This document shows positions 34,841 through 44,108 of a stretch of 64,000 bases of DNA, piece after piece; the stretch's first letter is position 1, and each line of letters opens with the position of its first letter. The notes below the pieces were generated by a model. It was not told the DNA's origin. It saw nothing but the letters and a program-made list of their open reading frames with translations, and ran no database searches. The stretch lies in the NCBI RefSeq assembly GCF_047238105.1, contig NZ_JBDFMD010000001.1:1178001-1242000 (forward strand). Direction: 5' to 3'. This DNA comes from Paenibacillus_D sp047238105. Its GTDB lineage: Bacteria > Bacillota > Bacilli > Paenibacillales > Paenibacillaceae. The translations under genes and the position numbers were made by a program.

Positions 34841-35431
34841 TCAAGCGGCCATGCAGTATCGAAGCAGCGCACGCATCTCAAGATACTGCAGCCGCTCCAG
34901 TGCTTGTCGCGCACGGTCGTCGTCCTGGCGCTCATACTGGAGACGCTCGACGGCATCGACAAACCGGTACGGGTCCCAGGCGGCGCCATCGCGCAGCTGC
35001 TTCAGCGCAGTGCGCACCTCCCCGGCAGACAGCGACTCCAGCTCCCCTTGCTCCGTCAGCCAGCGAACCGCCTCCTGGTGAAGCTCGGTCATTGCCGGAT
35101 GATCTCCAGTCTGGCGCATCCAGTATTTCGAGTTGCTGAAGTCGCCTTCCATGCGGTGCATGATACCGTGCCAGTAACTTCCTGTCGGGTGATGCATATC
35201 CTGGGACAGCGTATGGGAGCGGTCCAGACTATCGTTCCACAGATGCAGTCCCGATTGGATCGCCAGCACCTTGTCGGCATCAGCGGCCTGCGCGTTCAGA
35301 TCGTGGATGCGCAGCTCGGCAATCTGCTTGTCCAGTTCTTCGTCCCAGATCCGTCTTGGCTGCAGCGGCTGCAGCGGCTGTCTCGCTTCGAGCAGCGCCA
35401 TGATTGATTCGATTTTTGTTGATTCGCTCAT
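34841..35431 (-). CDS. conserved protein of unknown function
   Basis: This 196-residue soluble protein starts at the ATG at 35431, behind GGGAGGAGAGACGA. The core LWNDSLDRSHTLSQDMHHP, then GSYWHGIMHRMEGDFSNSKY and RQTGDHPAMTEL, is a pattern I recall in uncharacterised proteins of several phyla. Conserved His/Asp/Asn residues could form an active site. No function is known to me. Confidence 0.65.
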   Translation of the reverse strand: MSESTKIESIMALLEARQPLQPLQPRRIWDEELDKQIAELRIHDLNAQAADADKVLAIQSGLHLWNDSLDRSHTLSQDMHHPTGSYWHGIMHRMEGDFSNSKYWMRQTGDHPAMTELHQEAVRWLTEQGELESLSAGEVRTALKQLRDGAAWDPYRFVDAVERLQYERQDDDRARQALERLQYLEMRALLRYCMAA

Positions 35432-35540
35432 TCGTCTCTCCTCCCGTGGTCCAGTGATCTGGATGCAAACGTCCTCATCTATTGTACCATTACCCAGCTT
35501 CTTGCGTCGCGTCACTGCGGCGTGCGATTGATCCACCATT

Positions 35541-35571
35541 AAAAAAGGCTGCCCCGCCACGCGGGACAACC
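35541..35571 (-). terminator. terminator of the lut operon
   Basis: On the minus strand, GGTTGTCCCGC-GTG-GCGGGGCAGCC is followed by six T. It is 39 bases past the lutC stop. Confidence 0.85.
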
Positions 35572-35609
35572 ATAATCGAGCGTTATTATGAAGCCCACTG
35601 CTGCAGACA

Positions 35610-36402
35610 CTACCGGATAATGACAGCATGGACCTTGCCCGGTCCGTGGATGCCGATCGTCAGATCGTTCTCGATATCGGCGCTGCGGCTCGGGCCGGTG
35701 ATCAGATTGAGCGAAGCCGGCATATCGGCAGCGTCCGGGAACTGGCGCTTGAAATGCTCAAACGCTTCGCCGATCCGCATCACCAGCTGATCCGCCCGGA
35801 ATATCGCCAGCAGCGCATCCGTCAGCAGGCTGACCGACCGGCCCTTGCCGCGGTGACTAAACAGAGCCAGCGAGCTCGTCGAGGAGACCGCATAGTCCGG
35901 CCATACGATGCCTAGCCGGCAGGTCTCTGCTGCCCGAAGCAGCCGCTCCCGCTGCTGCCAGTGACCGTCCTCGCCACTTGGAGAAGGCCCGGGATCGAGT
36001 CCGTCAGCCCCGTCGCTGCCACGGCACAATCTCAATCCCAGCAGCGCGGACGGGCTCGTCAAAGCCGAGTGTGATCAGCTCTTCATGCTCCCACCGGGTA
36101 ATCCGGGTGATGCCGTGCTCCTCGCAGATCTGCCGGATATAAGCAGCTACCGCCGCCGGGGCTTCCGCTTCGCTCACGATCAATACTTTGCCGCTCAACG
36201 CCGTCCAGTTCGCCATGAACTGCTCGATGTGTTCCTCCCGGGTCAGCGTACGCTCGCGGTAGAAGTCGGGGACGCCCTTGAACGGCCGCTCCGGCGGCGT
36301 CTGACTCGGCGCGCGACGGCCAAGCCGCGAGGCGATATTGTTCATGAAAGCATCCCGGCCAGTCGTCGTGCCGGGTGCGCGTCTGTTCGATTCTACGGTC
36401 AT
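35610..36402 (-). pseudogene. lutC: lutC, lactate utilization protein C, frameshifted
   Basis: LutC belongs to the LutABC system that oxidises L-lactate to pyruvate. The N-terminal half, from ATG at 36402 (GGAGGGG before it, overlapping lutB by four bases), carries GRDAFMNNIASRLGRR and ends at a TGA at 36004-36006. The C-terminal half is in the next frame: RLGIVWPDYAVSSTSSLALF, KGRSVSLLTDAL and NLITGPSRSADIENDL. Removing one G from the G4 run at 36008-36011 joins them into a protein of about 263 residues, close to B. subtilis LutC (about 240). Whether this is a real mutation, a slippery site or a sequence error cannot be told here. The rest of the operon is intact. Confidence 0.85.
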
Positions 36403-37871
36403 GCCTGGTTCCCCTCCTTCTTCTTGCGCGCCAGCTCCTGCTGCAGCGCCCCCCATTTGTCCCGGAACGACTGCTTCGGCAGCATCGGCATAAAGCGGGA
36501 CTGCGTCCAGCCGGAGAGCGGCGGCGGACCCGACTTGATCATGCCTCCGCGCACAAGCGGCTTCTGCAAATAATAAGCCGATTTGGTAGCCAGCTTGTAG
36601 AGGGTAATATTGCCAAAGATCGTCTGGTACGATTTGAACGCGACCCGCTCCGGCAGCGCGGTCAGCTTCATCTTGACCTTGCGGTGCCGCAGATGTACGA
36701 GCATGTCATGGAGCGGGATCTTCACCGGGCAAGCCTCGTAGCAGGCGCCGCACAGACTCGAAGCGTAGGCCAGCGTGCCCGCCTCCTTCATATCCTGCTG
36801 CAGCAGCGGCGTCAGTACGGCGCCGATCGGTCCGCTGTAGACCGAGCCGTACGTATGGCCGCCGACATGACGGTATACCGGGCATACATTGAGACAAGCC
36901 GCGCAGCGGATACAGTTGAGCACCTCCTGGAAGATCGGATCGCCCAACTGTTCCGAGCGGCCGTTGTCGAGGATGATGACATGCAGCTCCTCGGGGCCGT
37001 CGAGATCGCCGCTGGCCTTCGGTCCGGTCAGGATGGACGTGTAGGTGGTCAGCTTTTGACCTGTGGCGCTGCGGGCCAGCAAGTTGAGCACGACCTCGAG
37101 ATCCTCGAAGGTCGGCACCAGCCGCTCCATCCCCATGACGACAACATGTACCTTGGGCAGCGTCGACACCATCCGGCCGTTGCCCTCATTGGACACCAGC
37201 GTAATCGAGCCCGACTCGGCGACGCCGAAGTTGCAGCCCGTCAGGCCGATATCTGCCTCCAGGAAATAATTGCGCAGCTTCTTGCGCGCATACTCTGCCA
37301 GCACCTTGGTCTCCGGCTCGAAGTGCTCGCCCGAAGCGTCGGTGAACAGCTTGGCGATCTGCTGTTTGTTTTTGTGGATGGCCGGGATGATCAGATGCGA
37401 GGGGGTCTCGCGCGCCAGTTGGAGGATATATTCGCCGAGATCCGTCTCGATGGCGTCAATGCCTTTCTTCTCCAGCTCCTGATTGAGATGGATCTCCTCG
37501 GAGACCATCGATTTGCCCTTGGCTACGAGCTTGGCTTTGTTGCGCTCGGCGATGTCCATGAACGTCTTTACCGCATCCTTGCCTTCCTTGGCAAAGTAGA
37601 CATGACCTCCGCCCTTCACCACATTGTCGGCAAACTGGCCGAGGTAGTAGTCCAGGTTGTCGATCGTATGAGAACGAATGGCTTTCCCGCGCTCGCGCCA
37701 GGCTTCCCAGTCACCGAATGTATCCATCGCCTGCAACCGTCCGCTCTTCAGCTTATCCGTCGTGAAGGCGACCGCTTTGCGCAAAAACTCATCGGCTAAC
37801 GCATGTTTGGTACGGGATTTGAGCCCCGTGCCGATACGCTCATCCACCGCTGTATGTCCTTGTCCGCTCAT
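36399..37871 (-). CDS. lutB: lactate utilization iron-sulfur protein LutB
   Basis: A 490-residue protein with an LUD domain (about 60-290) and a C-terminal ferredoxin-type part with two 4Fe-4S motifs. These are CIRCAACLNVCPVYRHVGGH and CGACYEACPVKIPLHDML. The ATG at 37871 follows GGGAGAACGAAACG and overlaps lutA by four bases; the open frame upstream has no ribosome site. It is the electron-carrying centre of the LutABC lactate oxidase. Confidence 0.95.
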   Translation of the reverse strand: MSGQGHTAVDERIGTGLKSRTKHALADEFLRKAVAFTTDKLKSGRLQAMDTFGDWEAWRERGKAIRSHTIDNLDYYLGQFADNVVKGGGHVYFAKEGKDAVKTFMDIAERNKAKLVAKGKSMVSEEIHLNQELEKKGIDAIETDLGEYILQLARETPSHLIIPAIHKNKQQIAKLFTDASGEHFEPETKVLAEYARKKLRNYFLEADIGLTGCNFGVAESGSITLVSNEGNGRMVSTLPKVHVVVMGMERLVPTFEDLEVVLNLLARSATGQKLTTYTSILTGPKASGDLDGPEELHVIILDNGRSEQLGDPIFQEVLNCIRCAACLNVCPVYRHVGGHTYGSVYSGPIGAVLTPLLQQDMKEAGTLAYASSLCGACYEACPVKIPLHDMLVHLRHRKVKMKLTALPERVAFKSYQTIFGNITLYKLATKSAYYLQKPLVRGGMIKSGPPPLSGWTQSRFMPMLPKQSFRDKWGALQQELARKKKEGNQA

Positions 37872-38599
37872 CGTTTCGTTCTCCCTTCTTCGAGCAGCTG
37901 CGCAAGATGCATCACCCGCACCGGCTTGCCCTCCTTGTTCAGCCGCCCGCCTATGTTCATCAGACAGCCCATATCCGTACCCACCAGCACCTCGGCGCCG
38001 GTCTGACAGACATGGCCCGCCTTCTCGCACACCATTGCCTCCGACATATCCGCCATCTTGATGGCAAAGGTGCCGCCAAATCCGCAGCAGTCCTCCCGCT
38101 TCGGCAGCTCGACATACGACATATCGCTTACAGAAGAGAGCAGCTTCATCGGCTCCTCCTTGACGCCGAGCAGACGCATCGCGTGACAGGAAGGATGATA
38201 GGTCACCTTGTGCGGGAAGGACGCCCCTACGTCGTCTACGCCAAGCACATTGACTAGAAACTGCGAGAATTCATACATTTTGCCCACCAGCGCCTCTGCC
38301 TTGGCGGCCCACTCCGGTTCGTCACGGAACAGATAAGGGTAGAAATGATGCACCATGCCGGTACAGGATCCCGAAGGCGAGACGACATAATCGCTATGCT
38401 CGAATGCCCGGATCAGCTGCCTCGACACCTCCCGCGCTTCATCCTGATAACCGCTGTTGAAGGCCGGCTGGCCGCAGCAGGTCTGAGCTTCGGGGAAATC
38501 GACTTCACAGCCGTAGTCCGTCAGAATCCGGGCAACGCTTTCAACAACCTCCGGATACAGATTATCCGCCAGACACGTGATGAACAAGGATACTTTCAT
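37868..38599 (-). CDS. lutA: lactate utilization protein LutA
   Basis: A 243-residue protein with two CCG (cysteine-rich) domains like those of heterodisulfide reductase HdrB and glycolate oxidase GlcF: QTCCGQPAFNSGY, YHPSCHAMRLLG and REDCCGFGGTFA. It is the first gene of lutABC, so the promoter lies in 38600-38696. LutA is proposed to take part in electron transfer from lactate. Confidence 0.95.
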   Translation of the reverse strand: MKVSLFITCLADNLYPEVVESVARILTDYGCEVDFPEAQTCCGQPAFNSGYQDEAREVSRQLIRAFEHSDYVVSPSGSCTGMVHHFYPYLFRDEPEWAAKAEALVGKMYEFSQFLVNVLGVDDVGASFPHKVTYHPSCHAMRLLGVKEEPMKLLSSVSDMSYVELPKREDCCGFGGTFAIKMADMSEAMVCEKAGHVCQTGAEVLVGTDMGCLMNIGGRLNKEGKPVRVMHLAQLLEEGRTKR

Positions 38600-38633
38600 G
38601 AGTTTGCACCTCTGCGCTCAAAGTAAAATCACT

Positions 38634-38655
38634 ATGTTATCAGGTTATCAGACAT
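38634..38655. promoter_or_regulatory. probable LutR operator before lutA
   Basis: Between the lutR terminator and the lutA start there is ATGT...ACAT enclosing two direct copies of TTATCAG (TTATCAGG TTATCAGA). FadR-type GntR regulators bind short dyads with TG/CA ends, and the site is 35 bases upstream of the lutA ATG. Assignment is from position and symmetry only. Confidence 0.45.
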
Positions 38656-38661
38656 CTCATA

Positions 38662-38697
38662 AAAAGAAAAGGGGTAATCCACAAATTGCTGTAGATT
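38662..38697 (-). terminator. terminator of lutR
   Basis: The minus-strand stem GGGTGAATC...GATTACCC is followed by TTTTCTTTTT, directly after the lutR stop. Confidence 0.65.
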
Positions 38698-39407
38698 CAC
38701 CCTTCGATATACGCCCGCAGCACTTGCTCGACATGATCAAGATGACTGCGCATGGCCCGCTCCGCCCCGGCGGCATCGCGCGCCGCCACCGCGTTGTAGA
38801 TGGCTTGATGTTCATCCCACAGCCGGTGCGACACCTCAGCGTTGCTGTACATCTGCAGCCGCCGCGTCTCGCGGATCGCCGTCTCCATCTGGGAGGAGAT
38901 CGATTCCAACAGCCTCACCATGATGCTGTTGTGCGTCGCCGCCGCCAGCAGCTGGTGAAACCGGATATCGGCAGCCTCGCCTTCGGCTTCGTCGCCGATA
39001 TGGGCCTTCATGCTGCCGAGCAGCTCCTCAAACGCCTTCAAGTCGGTATCCGTATGCTTTACTGCAGCAATAGCAGCATTTGCAATCTCGAGCGCTTTAC
39101 GCGCCTCGAGCAGCTCCAGCACGGACTCCTTGCCCGGCAGGAGCAGCCCCGGCAGCTCCAGCTCCGCAGGACTGAGCTCCCGGACGAAGCAGCCTTCGCC
39201 CTGCCGGATCTCGATCAGCCCTTTGGCCTTGAGCGCACTCAGCGCTTCACGCATCGTCGAGCGGCCGACCTGGAACTGCTCGGACAGCTCCTTGGTGGAG
39301 GGCAGCTTGTCACCGCTGCGCCAGCCGCCAGCCTCGATGCGTGCTTGCAGCTGATCGGCGATCTGTTCGTAGATTTTTTGCGTTCTGATCTTGGCGAATT
39401 CCTGCAT
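38697..39407 (-). CDS. lutR: GntR-family (FadR type) regulator, probable LutR
   Basis: This 236-residue regulator has a winged-helix N-terminus (about 10-75: YEQIADQLQARIEAGGWRSG, STMREALSALKAKGLIEIRQG) and a helical FCD ligand domain. Metal-site residues include DIRFHQLLAAATHN, and His in RSHLDHVEQVL. Adjacent to and upstream of lutABC in the same orientation, it corresponds to LutR/LldR, which represses lut genes until L-lactate binds. ATG follows CGGAGGAACGAGT. Confidence 0.85.
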   Translation of the reverse strand: MQEFAKIRTQKIYEQIADQLQARIEAGGWRSGDKLPSTKELSEQFQVGRSTMREALSALKAKGLIEIRQGEGCFVRELSPAELELPGLLLPGKESVLELLEARKALEIANAAIAAVKHTDTDLKAFEELLGSMKAHIGDEAEGEAADIRFHQLLAAATHNSIMVRLLESISSQMETAIRETRRLQMYSNAEVSHRLWDEHQAIYNAVAARDAAGAERAMRSHLDHVEQVLRAYIEG

Positions 39408-39438
39408 ACTCGTTCCTCCGTGAGGATGGATCTGCCGC

Positions 39439-40407
39439 TTACGCTTGGCCTGGCGAGACCTCCGGCGTAGTCAGCTTGTCATAGAAGTCGACGACGCGGT
39501 CTTTGTCTGCCGAGCCGCGCAGCGCCATCGCCGAACGCGGATGCTCGTCGAACATGCCGGTGATCATGTAAGGGATGATGTAGCCCCACTCTTCTTTCTC
39601 GCGGAGCGGCAGCATATGCTGCTCGATCATATCGAGTACCGGACGAACATTGTATCTCGGATTTTTCAGATGCGCCACCAGCAGTTCCGTCGGGCAGTTG
39701 CCCGCGGCACGACCCATGCCGTAGACGGAGGCATCCAGCAGCTCGACGCCTTTGTCGACGGACACGAGCGTGTTGGCGAAGGCCAGCTGCATGTTGTTGT
39801 GCGTATGCACGCCCAGCCGCTTCTTCGGCAGGTGCTTCTTGAACTTGTCCACCAGCAGGTTGAAATCGCTAGGCGCCAGGGAGCCGTACGAGTCTACGAT
39901 GTAGACGACGTCGACGACACTGTCGTTGATCTGCTCGAACGCTTCCAGCAGCTGATGCTCCATCACATTGGAGAGCGCCATAATGTTAAGCGTCGTCTCA
40001 TAGCCGCGCTCATGAAACAGGTTGACCAGCTCCAGGGCCTTGTCTACATCCTGGATGTAGGTGGCGACCCGGATCAGGTCCAGCAGACTCTCCTCGCGCG
40101 GCAGGATGTCGCTCTCATCGACACGGCCGATATCGACGAGCGCCGACAGCTTGGTATCGAGCTTCTGCGGGATCACCTTGCGCAGGAAGTCGTCATCCAG
40201 GAAGCGCCAAGGACCGGCCGCGTCGGCGCCCTTGAGCAGCTTTGGCGAGTTTTTGTAGCCGATCTCCATATATTCTACACCGGCTTCGTTCAGGCTCTGG
40301 TACAGATGCTGGACGAATTCGATACTGAAGTCCCAGTTGTTGACGAGTCCGCCGTCACGGATCGTACAGTCGACGATTTTGTAGTTGATTGCTGCTTTTG
40401 CATTCAT
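39439..40407 (-). CDS. DRE-TIM metallolyase (HMGL-like aldolase)
   Basis: A 322-residue TIM-barrel protein with VDCTIRDGGLVNNWDF (the DRE-like active-site segment) and the metal motif GVHTHNNMQLAFAN (about 198-211). This corresponds to the 4-hydroxy-2-oxovalerate aldolase/HMG-CoA lyase group. Ligands Asp13 and the two His are present. It follows lutR on the opposite side, with no partner genes that would fix the substrate. ATG has AAAGGGG. A homocitrate-synthase-like role is less likely because the regulatory C-terminal domain is absent. Confidence 0.8.
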   Translation of the reverse strand: MNAKAAINYKIVDCTIRDGGLVNNWDFSIEFVQHLYQSLNEAGVEYMEIGYKNSPKLLKGADAAGPWRFLDDDFLRKVIPQKLDTKLSALVDIGRVDESDILPREESLLDLIRVATYIQDVDKALELVNLFHERGYETTLNIMALSNVMEHQLLEAFEQINDSVVDVVYIVDSYGSLAPSDFNLLVDKFKKHLPKKRLGVHTHNNMQLAFANTLVSVDKGVELLDASVYGMGRAAGNCPTELLVAHLKNPRYNVRPVLDMIEQHMLPLREKEEWGYIIPYMITGMFDEHPRSAMALRGSADKDRVVDFYDKLTTPEVSPGQA

Positions 40408-40438
40408 CGCTTCGTTGCCCCTTTGACATAAAATGTGT

Positions 40439-40665
40439 GTTCAAAAAGTTCGGTTTTCAGCACCGAGAAGGTTGAATACAGGAGGAAATGAGGAGCGTCC
40501 ACGTTTTCGTAGAAAACGACTTCGGAAGCATGGCTACGTGAGCACCTAAGCGGAACCTTACGAAGCTAGTTTCCTGCGGAAACTCTTATCCGACTGCATT
40601 CAAGATTCGATGTCGAATCCGCTTCTTAAGAAATCACCTCGTGATCAAAAGCGGACTTTTTGAAC
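40439..40665. repeat. 227 bp terminal-inverted-repeat element (MITE-like)
   Basis: The ends are GTTCAAAAAGT(T)CG and the complement CG(G)ACTTTTTGAAC, about 18 paired bases with two mismatches. Inner small stems are visible (GTTTCCTGCGGAAAC; GTTTTCGTAGAAAAC). There is no reading frame. I recall similar sequences in many copies in Paenibacillus genomes, but only one is in this window. A clear target duplication is not seen. Confidence 0.65.
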
Positions 40666-41085
40666 AACCTCAAAAAATTCAATGAATCATTCTTTCCATC
40701 ATACTTTAAAGCGGGCGCGAACGCAAAGCATAAATAACCCGCAGTCGATCCAAGGGGAAACGGCTGGGGCTCAAAGTTTTGCGGAGCTAAAGCTATCTTC
40801 GTTAGCAGAGGCGCAGCATGATTTCTCAAATCCTTTTCTTGGGACGTAAAGCAAGCAACCGTATGAATATGAAAAATCATGCTTGAAAAAATCGGTCCAT
40901 CGAGTATGAATTTTCATATTCATGTCGCAGCCGCTTACAGCTGATACGTACATGGCCCTCCACTTGCGGACGATTCTCCCCGATGTATATCTGGCTACCT
41001 GTTTACGAGTCTCATCAAACGGACCCCCCATGATGCAGACAGAGCAGACGTTAATTCACCCTTGAGTCCACAAATGACGCTTTTG
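40666..41085. other. gene-free stretch with a long inverted repeat
   Basis: The only visible structure is a 13-base perfect inverted repeat, ATGAATATGAAAA (40863-40875) and its complement (40911-40923), with a 35-base spacer. No supported gene. Confidence 0.4.
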
Positions 41086-41214
41086 GCGGACAGATGGTTC
41101 GTTATTTGCTGCGAAACAGCGGTTTCGGACCAGGCCATCGACAAATAACGGATCTCTTGTCCTTTCGCCCCTCACAAATCACGATTTTGTAAACTTTAGG
41201 CGCTATTGTGTCCG
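41086..41214. repeat. dispersed intergenic repeat, copy 3 (diverged, inverted)
   Basis: Read on the minus strand it has CGGACACAATAG (41203-41214), GATCCGTTATTTG 60 bases on and ATAACG 49 bases after that, then TCTGTCCGC. The same three blocks stand at identical distances in copies 1 and 2, while the sequence between the blocks has diverged. Confidence 0.6.
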
Positions 41215-41395
41215 ATGACTGACACCGCGGGTCCAGCACTTCTTGGGGACATCGATGCCAGTCAACAGCTCAGGCTGCTACCCGGAATATTGACACATCC
41301 CAGCCGCCCAGCAATCTCTCGTGCCCACCGCTAGCCGGTCAACGGTCAGCCGCTGCTTCCACCGCAAGAAGCGAAAGCTGGCTATAACGCATATA

Positions 41396-41437
41396 AAAAC
41401 GAACCGGCACCATCATCCTTCGAAGAGGATGCGATGC
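41396..41437 (-). terminator. terminator of the LLM oxidoreductase gene
   Basis: The minus-strand stem CCGGCATC...CATCCTCTTCGAAGGATG...TGCCGG is followed by TTCGTTTTTAT, 26 bases past the stop. Confidence 0.7.
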
Positions 41438-41462
41438 CGGATTCCATCGTTAGCCGTTGTGT

Positions 41463-42506
41463 CTATGCGTCCTTCTCCAGCGCCGCACGCACGCGTGGCG
41501 CCACCTCGGTGCCGAGCAGCTCGATCGCCCGCATCACCTCATGATGCGGCATCGTGCCGAGCGGCATATGGATCAGGAAGCGCGTCACACCGACATTGCG
41601 ATGCAGATCGACGATCTTGGCCGCCACCGTCTCGGGACTGCCGACGTACAATGCGCCGTCTCTGCTGCGGGCGGCATCGTAAGATGCTCTTGTGTAGGGG
41701 GGCCACCCGCGTTCGCGGCCGATCTTGTTCATGACGCTCTGGGTCGAAGGAAAGAACTTCTCTGCCGCCTCCTCTGTCGTATCCGCGATGAAGCCGTGCG
41801 AGTGGGATGCGACCGGCAACGACGCCGGATCATGTCCTGCCCGTGCGGCAGCGCGTTTGTAGTGTTGGACCAGTGGAGCAAACTGAGCCGGACTGCCGCC
41901 GATGATCGCCAGCGCCAGCGGCAGCCCGAGCTGTCCGGCGCGGACGACGGACTCCGGGGTGCCGCCCGAGGCGATCCATACCGGCAGCGGCTGCTGCACG
42001 GGGCGCGGGTATACGCCCAGACCCGGGATCGCCGCCCGGTGCCGTCCGCCCGGCCACTGGACCTTCTCCTGCTCGCGAAGCCGCAGCAGCAGATCCAGCT
42101 TCTCCTCGAACAGCTCATGATAGTCGTCCAGATCGTAGCCGAACAACGGGAAGGACTCGATAAAGGAGCCACGGCCCGCCATAATCTCCGCCCGCCCGTC
42201 CGACAGACCGTCGACCGTGGCGAAGGCTTGGAACACACGGACCGGATCATCGGAAGAGAGTACGGTCACAGCGCTGCTCAGACGGATGCGCTTGGTCTGC
42301 ATCGCCGCAGCCGCCAGGACGATCGCCGGATTGGAGGCGGCGTAATCCTCCCGGTGATGCTCGCCCACAGCGTATACATCCAGTCCGACCTGATCAGCCA
42401 GGATGATCTCCTCCACCACCTCTTTCAACCGCTGGGCATGACTGATTACTTCGCCCGTCTGCGGGTCGGGGGATGTCTCTACGAAGGTACTGATACCGAT
42501 TTCCAC
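41463..42506 (-). CDS. LLM-class flavin-dependent oxidoreductase
   Basis: A 347-residue luciferase-like TIM-barrel enzyme: EIGISTFVETSPDP, VGEHHREDYAASNPA, RLSSAVTVLSSDDPVRVFQ, GRAEIMAGRGSF and PVWIASGGTPESVVRAG. The class uses FMN or F420. In Paenibacillus, which lacks F420 in most species, FMN is likely. The substrate is unknown. The start is GTG behind AGGAGGAAATGTA. Confidence 0.88.
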   Translation of the reverse strand: MEIGISTFVETSPDPQTGEVISHAQRLKEVVEEIILADQVGLDVYAVGEHHREDYAASNPAIVLAAAAMQTKRIRLSSAVTVLSSDDPVRVFQAFATVDGLSDGRAEIMAGRGSFIESFPLFGYDLDDYHELFEEKLDLLLRLREQEKVQWPGGRHRAAIPGLGVYPRPVQQPLPVWIASGGTPESVVRAGQLGLPLALAIIGGSPAQFAPLVQHYKRAAARAGHDPASLPVASHSHGFIADTTEEAAEKFFPSTQSVMNKIGRERGWPPYTRASYDAARSRDGALYVGSPETVAAKIVDLHRNVGVTRFLIHMPLGTMPHHEVMRAIELLGTEVAPRVRAALEKDA

Positions 42507-42569
42507 TACATTTCCTCCTAAATACTTACTTTGATTAAGTAGCTATAGAGCTATTATAGCAGATTGGTC

Positions 42570-43580
42570 TCACGAAATCTCACCTTGCTGCCTCATCAGC
42601 CGATCAAAGGTGGATTCCAGATTGTCCCGGTACGCCTTCACCTCCGGCACCTCCGTCGGCTCGGTATAGGAACCCGTAAAGATCTGGCCTTCCGTCTCCT
42701 CCAGCACATCAAGGAAGCCCTGAGCGAGCTGACCGGTCACCGTGCCGGCATGCTCCTCCGCGGTCGCCTGATAGCTGGCTTCAGCGTCATCAGTTACCTG
42801 CAGCGTCTCGGCATCATAATTGGGCGTGTTGTTAAGACCGTACATATATTTCTGCAAATAATCGTTCAGATAGATGTCCCGGACTTCATCCGCTTCGGGG
42901 CTGTTCGGATACAGATGCAGATAATCCTCAGCCGTCAGCAGCCGTAGGGCCAACTCGTCCCAGCCGATGATCAGACCGCCGTCGCTGGCGGAGATTTTAT
43001 CGGATTCCATAGCCTTCAGGTTGATATATGCGGTTAAGTCGTAACTGAGGTGGTCTGCGTATCTGCGAAACGCCCCGTAGTCGACAATCGGGAAGAAGGC
43101 CCCCTCGGAGGTGATAAATTTGTAATTTCCCACCAGCTTGCTGCGGATCAGCTCACGCACCGTCTCATCCTGTACCTCGTCCACGCTCGCCTCGGTTAGC
43201 GGCAGATGGATGCCAGCCAGCACCGACTGCAGATCCTGACTGAAAAACTGCTCTTGCGAATAGCTCAGGTCCTGCTCATAAAAAGCAAATGTATCCCGGA
43301 TCATCTGATCGGCCAGTTCGTCCGGGGCCTCGACCAGTCGTGCATCCAGAAATGCAATCAACTCGCCCGCCTCGGTCGCTTCCTCCTTGAGCATGTCCCA
43401 TTCCTCTGCCAGCACCTCTTCCGGTGGAACGGCGTCCTCCGGCTCCTCCGGCGGCTGTTCGACCGGCGGCGGATCCGTGTTCGTAACCGGCGGTTCCTCG
43501 TTGCGGCTGCAGCCCGCAACGATCATCATCCCTGCAAGCAGTCCGACCAGAACTCTTCTTATCCATCGTGGATGCTCCAT
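42570..43580 (-). CDS. secreted lipoprotein of unknown function
   Basis: A 336-residue lipoprotein with signal and lipobox IVAGC (Cys at about 24), then a Pro/Glu-rich linker (PPPVEQPPEEPEDAVPPEE). A helical, acidic domain of about 270 residues follows (YEQDLSYSQEQFFSQDLQS, YLNDYLQKYMYGLNN). No catalytic motif is seen. ATG follows AGGGGAGCTGAGAACAA. It stands alone between the oxidoreductase and doxX. Confidence 0.75.
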   Translation of the reverse strand: MEHPRWIRRVLVGLLAGMMIVAGCSRNEEPPVTNTDPPPVEQPPEEPEDAVPPEEVLAEEWDMLKEEATEAGELIAFLDARLVEAPDELADQMIRDTFAFYEQDLSYSQEQFFSQDLQSVLAGIHLPLTEASVDEVQDETVRELIRSKLVGNYKFITSEGAFFPIVDYGAFRRYADHLSYDLTAYINLKAMESDKISASDGGLIIGWDELALRLLTAEDYLHLYPNSPEADEVRDIYLNDYLQKYMYGLNNTPNYDAETLQVTDDAEASYQATAEEHAGTVTGQLAQGFLDVLEETEGQIFTGSYTEPTEVPEVKAYRDNLESTFDRLMRQQGEIS

Positions 43581-43700
43581 TTGTTCTCAGCTCCCCTGCC
43601 CACTTGATCGTATACACTCTTACCCATTAGACGGTCAGAAGACACGAGGGTTGCATTGAAGCAAATGCTGCTCGTGGATGAGACAAAGAATCCAGCTAAG

Positions 43701-44093
43701 TCACACAGACTTCCTGCGCCCCAGCAGGCTGTCCGCCGCAGCCAGTCTGCTGCCCGCAATCAGCAGATGCAACGCCATCAGGCCCAATGCCAGATGCAGC
43801 TCATTGCCGGAGAATCCCGATCCCCAGGATACGGCAAAGGTTGCTACGAGCAAGATAATGATAAAAGCCAGACTGAGGATGCGCGTCCCTAAACCGACCA
43901 TCATGCTGATCCCGCCGAGCAGTTCAACCAGCGCGACAACGTAAGCCATAAATCCGGGGATGCCGAGACTTTCAAAGAAACCGACTGTACCGTCAATGCC
44001 GCCCTGGAATTTTTGCAGCCCATGCATAAAAAATATAAATCCGAGTCCGATACGCACGATCATACTGCCGAGTTCTGCATTTGAAGCTTTCAT
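43701..44093 (-). CDS. DoxX family membrane protein
   Basis: A 130-residue protein with four membrane helices: MIVRIGLGFIFFMHGLQKF, YVVALVELLGGISMMVGLGT, LSLAFIIILLVATFAVSWGS and LGLMALHLLIA. It matches the DoxX/YphA-type quinol-oxidase-associated family. Related B. subtilis proteins (e.g. MhqP, CatD) act in quinone or thiol stress. ATG follows CGGAGGTTAATAC. A BlaI-type operator lies 16 bases upstream of the start, with the same arms as the one before the blaI-like gene. Confidence 0.88.
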   Translation of the reverse strand: MKASNAELGSMIVRIGLGFIFFMHGLQKFQGGIDGTVGFFESLGIPGFMAYVVALVELLGGISMMVGLGTRILSLAFIIILLVATFAVSWGSGFSGNELHLALGLMALHLLIAGSRLAAADSLLGRRKSV

Positions 44094-44108
44094 GTATTAA
44101 CCTCCGTG

